Source of the DNA: Verrucosispora sp. WMMD573
Lineage (GTDB): Bacteria; Actinomycetota; Actinomycetes; Mycobacteriales; Micromonosporaceae
Assembly: GCF_027497175.1 (NCBI RefSeq)
Contig: NZ_CP114901.1
Coordinates: 2,542,001 to 2,606,000, forward strand
Length of the DNA: 64,000 nt
Direction of reading: 5' to 3'
Part shown: positions 58,427 through 64,000 of the stretch, one piece after another
Numbering within the stretch: position 1 is the first letter of the stretch
Layout: each line of letters starts with the position of its first letter
The notes under the pieces: generated by a model
Databases searched by the model: none
Told to the model about the DNA's origin: nothing
Seen by the model: only the letters and a program-made list of their open reading frames with translations
Made by a program: the position numbers and the translations under genes

Positions 58427-59884
58427 GTGACGAGCGAGTTCGACGAGGTTGAGTGGCTGCGCCGTAACAACGCGGCGTGGCGGTTGTTGCGTGCCGATCA
58501 TGCCGCGCTCGTGCTGAGCTTTCTGGGGCGGGTCTTCGTCGACGAGAACGTACGCTCCATCTCCGGCGTCGAGCTGGCCGCGCGGCTGTCCGACGAGCTG
58601 TTCGCGCTCAACGAGCGGCACGGTGCCGGCACGTTCCCGCGAACCGCCAAGGCGTACCTGGACGACTGGGCGCAGCCGGAGGTGGGCTGGCTGCGGAAGT
58701 ACTATCCGCCCGACTCGGACGAGGTGCACTTCGACGCGACGCCAGCGGTGGAGCGGGCGTTGTCGTGGGTGCAGTCGTTGCAGGACCGGTCGTTCGTCGG
58801 CACCGAGTCCCGGCTGAACATCGTGCTGGAGCTGCTGCGCCAGATGGCCTACGGCGCGGAGACCGACCCGGATGCCCGGCTGGCGGAGTTGCAGGCGCGC
58901 CGCGACGCGATCGACGCCGAGATCGCCAAGGTACGCGGCGGGCAGGTGGAGGTGCTCGACGGTGCCGCGCAGCGGGATCGCTACCAGCAGTTCGTGTCGA
59001 CGGCGCGCGGGCTGCTCGCCGACTTCCGTGAGGTCGAGGCGAACTTCCGCTCGCTCGATCGGGCGCTGCGGGAGAAGATCGCCACCTGGAGCGGCTCGAA
59101 GGGTGAACTGCTCGACGAGGTGGTCGGCAACCGGCACGCCATCGCCGACTCCGACCAGGGGCGCAGCTTCCACGCCTTCTATGATTTTCTGCTGTCTCCG
59201 CAACGCCAGCAGGAGTTCACCGACCTGCTCGCCCGGGTGCAGTCGCTCGACGTCATCGCTGAGGCGGATCCGCGCATGCGGCGCATCCACTACGACTGGC
59301 TCGACGCGGCGGAGCGCACCCAGGCGACGGTACGGCTGCTGTCGGAGCAGCTGCGCCGGTTCCTCGACGACCAGGTGTGGCTGGAGAACCGGCGGGTGAT
59401 GGACCTGCTGCGCGGTATCGAGGCGCATGCGTTGGCGCTGCGCGACCAGCCCACCAACGACCTGGTTTTTGCGCTCGACGCGCCCGCCCCGCAGGTGGTG
59501 CTGCCGATGGAGCGCCCGCTGTACCGGCCCCGGGCGAAGCAGACCCTGGACAGCACGGTCGACACCGGCGAGACGGACATCGACGTATCCCGGCTCTTCG
59601 AGCAGGTGCACGTCGACCCGGCCCGGCTGACCGACGCGGTACGCGGAGCCCTGCGCCGCAGCTCTCAGGTGTCCCTGCCGGACGTGCTGGTCGACCGCCC
59701 GTTGGAGCAGGGTCTGGCGGAGCTGGTGACGTACCTGTCGCTGCGCGACCCGGGATTCGACGTGGTCTTCGACGACGGCCGGCGCGACCAGGTGCGGTGG
59801 TGCGACCCCGACGGCCGGATGCGAACCGCGCTCCTGCCCGCCGTCTCTTTCGTCCGCCGGGTGCCCGTGCCGCAGGAGGTGTGA
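58427..59884 (+). CDS. jetA: Wadjet JetA (DUF3375, kleisin-like)
   Basis: A 485-residue protein of the DUF3375 family: [27 protein letters not shown] at the start, [25 protein letters not shown], then a coiled coil ([18 protein letters not shown]) and an [16 protein letters not shown] segment. In Wadjet systems JetA is the kleisin subunit that links the SMC-like JetC to JetB. Wadjet recognises and cuts circular plasmids. GTG 58427 is the family start, although no strong ribosome binding site precedes it. The stop overlaps jetB (TGATG). Confidence 0.88.
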   Translation: MTSEFDEVEWLRRNNAAWRLLRADHAALVLSFLGRVFVDENVRSISGVELAARLSDELFALNERHGAGTFPRTAKAYLDDWAQPEVGWLRKYYPPDSDEVHFDATPAVERALSWVQSLQDRSFVGTESRLNIVLELLRQMAYGAETDPDARLAELQARRDAIDAEIAKVRGGQVEVLDGAAQRDRYQQFVSTARGLLADFREVEANFRSLDRALREKIATWSGSKGELLDEVVGNRHAIADSDQGRSFHAFYDFLLSPQRQQEFTDLLARVQSLDVIAEADPRMRRIHYDWLDAAERTQATVRLLSEQLRRFLDDQVWLENRRVMDLLRGIEAHALALRDQPTNDLVFALDAPAPQVVLPMERPLYRPRAKQTLDSTVDTGETDIDVSRLFEQVHVDPARLTDAVRGALRRSSQVSLPDVLVDRPLEQGLAELVTYLSLRDPGFDVVFDDGRRDQVRWCDPDGRMRTALLPAVSFVRRVPVPQEV

Positions 59885-60477
59885 TGGCCACGACCAGAAG
59901 CGAGGAGCCGAGTCTCTCGGTGGCCGCCGCCCACCTGATGAAGGGTGTCATCTACCGCGACACGCATCCGGTGCCGTGGCATCACCTGACGCAGTTGCAG
60001 GCACAGGTCCGCGACTACGTCACCGTGCTCGGCCTCACCGTCGTCATCGACGAGGCCGAGGGGTACGCGTTTCTGCGCTCCCAGCCCGGCGACGACGAGA
60101 CGCAGCCGGCCATTCCCCGGCTCATCCCGCGCCGGGCGTTGTCGTTCCACGCCAGCCTGCTGCTGGCGTTGCTGCGCAAGAAGCTCGCCGAGTTCGACGC
60201 CAGCAACGCCGACACCCGGCTGGTGCTGACCCGGCAGCAGATCGTGGACCTGTGCGCGGTCTTCCTGCCAACCTCGACCAGCGAGGCTCGGCTGATCGAC
60301 CAGATCGACAGCCACCTCAACAAGATCGTAGAGCTCGGCTTCCTGCGCCGCATCGACGACACCGAGGCGACGTACGAGGTGCGGCGCATCATCAAGGCGT
60401 TCGTCGACGCGCAGTGGCTGGCGGACTTCGACGCCCGGCTGGCCGAGTACGCCGCCGAACTGGAGACGACCCGATGA
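59884..60477 (+). CDS. jetB: Wadjet JetB (DUF4194, winged-helix accessory subunit)
   Basis: A 197-residue DUF4194 protein: [65 protein letters not shown] and [25 protein letters not shown]. It is equivalent to MukE, binding JetA in the SMC-like complex. It starts inside the jetA stop and ends inside the jetC start (ATGA), so the three are made in fixed proportion. Confidence 0.88.
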   Translation: MATTRSEEPSLSVAAAHLMKGVIYRDTHPVPWHHLTQLQAQVRDYVTVLGLTVVIDEAEGYAFLRSQPGDDETQPAIPRLIPRRALSFHASLLLALLRKKLAEFDASNADTRLVLTRQQIVDLCAVFLPTSTSEARLIDQIDSHLNKIVELGFLRRIDDTEATYEVRRIIKAFVDAQWLADFDARLAEYAAELETTR

Positions 60478-63400
60478 CCGCAGAGAGCGGGTTCCGCCTC
60501 AGCCGGCTGGAGCTGCACAACTGGGGCACGTTCGACGGCCGGGTCTGGGCGCTGCACCTCGACGGGGCCAACGCCCTGCTCACCGGGGACATCGGCTCCG
60601 GCAAGTCCACTGTCGTCGACGCCATCACCACGCTGCTGCTGCCGGCGAACCGGATCTCGTACAACAAGGCGGCCGGCGCCGACAGCCGGGAGCGCTCGCT
60701 GCGCTCCTACGTGTTGGGGCACTACAAGTCGGAGCGCAACGAGAAGACCGGTGCCTCGGAGCCGGTCGGCCTGCGCCGCGGCTCCTGCTACTCGGTGCTG
60801 CTCGGTGTCTTCGTCGAGCCGGCCAGCGGGGCGGCGGCCAGCCTGGCGCAGGTGTTCTGGTTGCACGACGGTAACCCGGGCCAGCCGGAGCGCTTCTACC
60901 TGACCGCCGGCCAGGAGTTGACCATCGCGGATGATTTCGCCGACTTCGGCTCTGAGATCGGCCAGCTCAAGCGGCGGCTGCGCCAGTCCGGCGCGAAGGT
61001 GTACGACCACTTCCCCGAGTACGGCCGGGACTTCCGCCGCCGCCTCGGCATCGCCTCGGACCAGGCGATGGAGCTGTTCCACCAGACCGTGTCGATGAAG
61101 GCGGTAGGTGACCTCAACGACTTCGTCCGCCAGCACATGCTGGAGCCGTTCGACACCGGCGGCTGGATCCGTCGCCTCGTCGAGCACTTTCAGGATCTGA
61201 CCAAGGCCCACGAGGCGGTGGTCAAGGCCCGCCAACAGTTGGCCGCGCTCAAACCGCTGCTCGACGCCTGCGACGCCTACGACACCTACGGTCAGGCCAT
61301 CGGCGAGCTGGACGCGAAGCGGGAGGCCCTGCCGTACTTCTGCGCGCGCGGCAAGGCCGAACTGTACGCTGCCCGGGCTGCCGCGCACACCGCCGAGCTC
61401 GCCGAACTGCACGGGCAGCTGGCCGCGACCGGGACGACGCTTACCGAGTTGGGGGCCGAGCGGCAACGCCTGGAGCTCGAACGCGCCGGGCACGGCGGTG
61501 ACCGGATCGCCGAGCTGGAACGACAGATCGCCGACGCCGAGGGCACCCGCGACGAACGGCGCCGCCGCTCCGACCGGTTCGGTGGCCTGCTGGCCGACGC
61601 CGGCCTCGCGCCGGTGGAGACGATCGAGCAGTTCACCGCCCGGCAACGGGAGATCACCGACGAGCTGACCGGTGCCGAGGAGCATCGCGCCGCCCTGCAG
61701 AACGAGCTGACCGACGCCGCGGTGCGGGTGCGGGAGCTGGAGCAGCAGGAGAGCGAGGTGAACGCCGAGCTGCGCAGCCTCCAGGAGCGGCGCAGCAACA
61801 TCCCCCGGCGCAACCTCGACCTACGATCACGCATCTGTGCCGAGTTGGAACTGCCCGAGGCGGCGTTGCCGTTCGCGGGCGAGCTGATCCAGGTCCGGGC
61901 GGACGCCGCCGACTGGGAGGGAGCGGCGGAGCGGCTACTGCGCGGCTTCGCGCTGTCGATCCTGGTGCCCGACGAGCATTACCCGACCGTGGCCGGCTGG
62001 GTCGACCGGCACCACCTCGGCGGCCGACTCGTCTACTACCGGGTGCCGGCGACCGTGCCCCGGCAGGCGGAGCCGCTGCCCGCCGATGCCGGGCGGCAGC
62101 TCTTCGCCAAGCTGGAGTTGAAGGAGTCGCCGTTGCGGCCCTGGCTGGAACGGCAGCTGCGCCGCCGCGCCGGCTACGAGTGCGTGCAGACGGTCGAGGA
62201 GTTCCGTCGCGCCGAGCGGGCGATCACCAGAGCCGGCCAGGTCAAGGACGCCGGCGGGCGGCACGAGAAGGACGACCGCAGCCACATCGACGACCGCAGC
62301 ACGTACGTGTTGGGCTGGAGCATCGAGTCGAAGATCGACGCGTTGCTGGCCAAGGCGCGGGTACTCACTCATGACAAGGGTCGGGCGGTGAGCGACCGGG
62401 ACGCGGTCGTCGACCGGCTCGACGCCCTCAACCGCCGGCTCGGCGTGCTGGGCAAGCTCGCCGAAGCCACCGATTTCGCCGACGTCGACTGGCAGTCCTC
62501 CGCCCGGCGGGTGCAGGCGTTGCGCCAGGAGAAGCAGCAGCTCGAAGGCGCGTCCCAAGAGTTGGAGCGGATCACCGCTCGGCTGAACGCGGTGCTGGAG
62601 GAGATCGACGCCCGCAGCGCCGAACGCGACGCCCTACAGCGCCGGATCGCCCAGACCGACGTACATCTGGAACAGGCCACGCACGGCCAGCGTGACGCCG
62701 AGGCGCTGCTGCGGGAGCCGGCGGCGCGCGACGCGGAACGCTGGTTCGCGGCCATCGCCGAGCTGGCCGGGGAGACCCCGCTGTCCAGCCCGCAGGAGTA
62801 CGACCGGTTGCGCGGCACCGCCGAGGCGCAGTTCACCAGGGAGCGCGACGAGTCGGCCCGGCGGTCGGCGCTGGCCAGCAACCGGGCGGTACGGGCCATG
62901 GAGGACTTCCGCAACACCTACCCGGTGGAGGCCGCCGAGCTGGACAGCTCCATCCAGTCCGCGCCGGAGTACCGGACGATGCACGAGCGGTTGGTCCGCG
63001 ACGACCTGCCGCGGTTCGAGAACGAGTTCAAGACGTACCTGAACACCAACACCATCCGCGACATCGCCGGTTTCCACTCCCAGCTGCACAAGCAGGCCGA
63101 TCTCATCCGGGAACGGATCGACACGATCAACAGGTCCCTCGTGGACATCGACTACAACAACGGCCGGTACATCCGGTTGGAGGGCAACCGCACTCCCAAT
63201 GTGGAGATCCGCGACTTCATCAGCGACCTGCGCGCCTGTACCGAGAACTCGCTCGCGCGCGACGACGCCGACCAGTACTCGGAGCAGAAGTTCCTCCAGG
63301 TCAAGCAGCTCATCGAACGCTTCAGGGGCCGGCCGGGGTTCACCGACATCGACAAGGCTTGGGCGCGGCGGGTGACCGACGTGCGCAACTGGTTCGTCTT

Positions 63401-63833
63401 CTCCGCCTCCGAGCGGTGGCGCGAGGACGACAGCGAGCACGAGACCTACAGCGACTCCGGCGGCAAGTCCGGTGGGCAGAAGGAGAAACTCGCCTACACC
63501 ATTCTCGCCGCGTCGCTGGCGTACCAGTTCAAGCTGGACCTGACCACCGACCGCGACCAGAGTTTCCGCTTCGTGGTCATCGACGAGGCGTTCGGCCGTG
63601 GCTCCGACGAGTCGACCCGGTTCGCGCTCGCGCTGTTTCAGCGGCTCGGATTGCAGCTGCTGATCGTCACTCCGTTGCAGAAGATCCACATTATCGAGCC
63701 GTACGTCTCGGCCGTCGGCTTCGTCGACAACCCCAGCGGCAGCAATTCGCGGCTGCGCAGTCTCAGCATTGAGGAGTACCTCCACCAGCGCGAGACGCAC
63801 CAGCTCGCCCACCTGGTCACTGTCGGGGAATGA
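60474..63833 (+). CDS. jetC: Wadjet JetC (SMC/MukB-like ATPase)
   Basis: A 1119-residue SMC-type ATPase. Walker A is [16 protein letters not shown] (near residues 35-50). Long coiled coils follow from about 240 to 950 with a hinge-like break around 440-620 ([13 protein letters not shown]). The C-terminal head has the ABC signature [16 protein letters not shown] and Walker [18 protein letters not shown]. All ATP-binding and hydrolysis motifs are present, so it should be active. It would extrude DNA loops and bring JetD to closed circular plasmids. Its stop overlaps the jetD start. Confidence 0.9.
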   Translation: MTAESGFRLSRLELHNWGTFDGRVWALHLDGANALLTGDIGSGKSTVVDAITTLLLPANRISYNKAAGADSRERSLRSYVLGHYKSERNEKTGASEPVGLRRGSCYSVLLGVFVEPASGAAASLAQVFWLHDGNPGQPERFYLTAGQELTIADDFADFGSEIGQLKRRLRQSGAKVYDHFPEYGRDFRRRLGIASDQAMELFHQTVSMKAVGDLNDFVRQHMLEPFDTGGWIRRLVEHFQDLTKAHEAVVKARQQLAALKPLLDACDAYDTYGQAIGELDAKREALPYFCARGKAELYAARAAAHTAELAELHGQLAATGTTLTELGAERQRLELERAGHGGDRIAELERQIADAEGTRDERRRRSDRFGGLLADAGLAPVETIEQFTARQREITDELTGAEEHRAALQNELTDAAVRVRELEQQESEVNAELRSLQERRSNIPRRNLDLRSRICAELELPEAALPFAGELIQVRADAADWEGAAERLLRGFALSILVPDEHYPTVAGWVDRHHLGGRLVYYRVPATVPRQAEPLPADAGRQLFAKLELKESPLRPWLERQLRRRAGYECVQTVEEFRRAERAITRAGQVKDAGGRHEKDDRSHIDDRSTYVLGWSIESKIDALLAKARVLTHDKGRAVSDRDAVVDRLDALNRRLGVLGKLAEATDFADVDWQSSARRVQALRQEKQQLEGASQELERITARLNAVLEEIDARSAERDALQRRIAQTDVHLEQATHGQRDAEALLREPAARDAERWFAAIAELAGETPLSSPQEYDRLRGTAEAQFTRERDESARRSALASNRAVRAMEDFRNTYPVEAAELDSSIQSAPEYRTMHERLVRDDLPRFENEFKTYLNTNTIRDIAGFHSQLHKQADLIRERIDTINRSLVDIDYNNGRYIRLEGNRTPNVEIRDFISDLRACTENSLARDDADQYSEQKFLQVKQLIERFRGRPGFTDIDKAWARRVTDVRNWFVFSASERWREDDSEHETYSDSGGKSGGQKEKLAYTILAASLAYQFKLDLTTDRDQSFRFVVIDEAFGRGSDESTRFALALFQRLGLQLLIVTPLQKIHIIEPYVSAVGFVDNPSGSNSRLRSLSIEEYLHQRETHQLAHLVTVGE

Positions 63834-64000
63834 CAGTGCCGGCTACGCGCTGGTCCACCCCGACAGACCTCGTCGCGAAGCTGCGGCGTCGGTGGAACTC
63901 CGGCGAGCTGCTCACCGCGTACGCGCGGCAGCGGTGGGAGCCGATCGTCGTGCCGCTGCGCGCGCCCACCGCCGTCGAGCTGGCCGAGAACTTCGGTGCC
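63830..64000 (+). CDS. jetD: Wadjet JetD (topoisomerase VI-like nuclease), N-terminal fragment
   Basis: The first 57 codons only; the window ends in the gene. [31 protein letters not shown], then [25 protein letters not shown], matches the start of DUF3322-type JetD proteins, which carry the nuclease that cuts plasmids. The catalytic residues lie beyond the window. It overlaps jetC by four bases. Confidence 0.83.
   Translation, partial: MTVPATRWSTPTDLVAKLRRRWNSGELLTAYARQRWEPIVVPLRAPTAVELAENFGA

Overview
The window reads as chromosomal DNA of a high-GC actinobacterium, most likely Micromonospora or a close relative (Micromonosporaceae). The grounds are very high GC with strong GC bias at third codon positions, many ATGA/GTGA gene overlaps, frequent leaderless-looking starts (TAnnnT box 6-8 nt before the start codon), an FXSXX-COOH peptide system, a candidate 10-methyl fatty acid pair and F420-type nitroreductase-like proteins. 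No rRNA, tRNA, CRISPR array or intact transposase was seen.

Layout. 0.1-4.9 kb: an MFS exporter followed by a tightly overlapped set of ThDP-dependent dehydrogenase alpha and beta subunits and a class III aminotransferase, closed by a strong bidirectional terminator. 5-10.2 kb: an SDR and its divergent AraC regulator, a D-lactate dehydrogenase-like enzyme and two divergent aldo/keto reductases. 10.4-19.1 kb: an FXSXX-COOH locus: a 56-residue precursor (FxsA), a radical SAM/SPASM maturase (FxsB), a separate HExxH peptide-modification protein and, convergent to these, fxsC and fxsT, which encode TIR-like and ATPase/TIR/NB-ARC/TPR proteins. 19.5-23.4 kb: a GNAT enzyme and a MoxR-type ATPase/VWA pair. 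23.5-31.4 kb: a membrane-anchored ricin-B lectin, a BfaA/BfaB-like pair, an ArsR/SRPBCC pair, and a Cas4-like nuclease followed by a protein I do not recognise.

31.4-44.5 kb: a perfect 24-bp inverted repeat element, a GGDEF-EAL membrane protein, a TipA-like MerR regulator, a small monooxygenase, a DUF3761-like membrane protein, an HxlR regulator with a clear operator opposite an imine-reductase-like gene, and a decayed second copy of that gene carrying a hexanucleotide microsatellite. Next come a MarR/Bcr-type exporter pair, small enzymes and a secreted HExxH metalloprotease. 45-50.1 kb: a defence-type pair, a PLD-DEAD helicase-DUF3427 protein divergent from an AIPR protein whose DNA is visibly AT-richer than its surroundings. 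50.2-57.6 kb: regulators and small unknowns, including an XRE/GNAT operon, a phosphotransferase, a three-gene operon ending in a globin-like/FNR reductase fusion, a DUF6879 pair and a DUF6082-like membrane protein. 57.8-64 kb: a deazaflavin-dependent nitroreductase-like protein and a Wadjet operon (jetA, jetB, jetC and the first 57 codons of jetD), cut by the window end.

Three blocks (the Fxs locus, AIPR/helicase and Wadjet) point to conflict or signalling functions. The Fxs locus is the most distinctive: it has a Trp where the family signature has Phe, and its maturase and HExxH protein are separate. All functions are read from sequence motifs and remembered families; no database search was possible.
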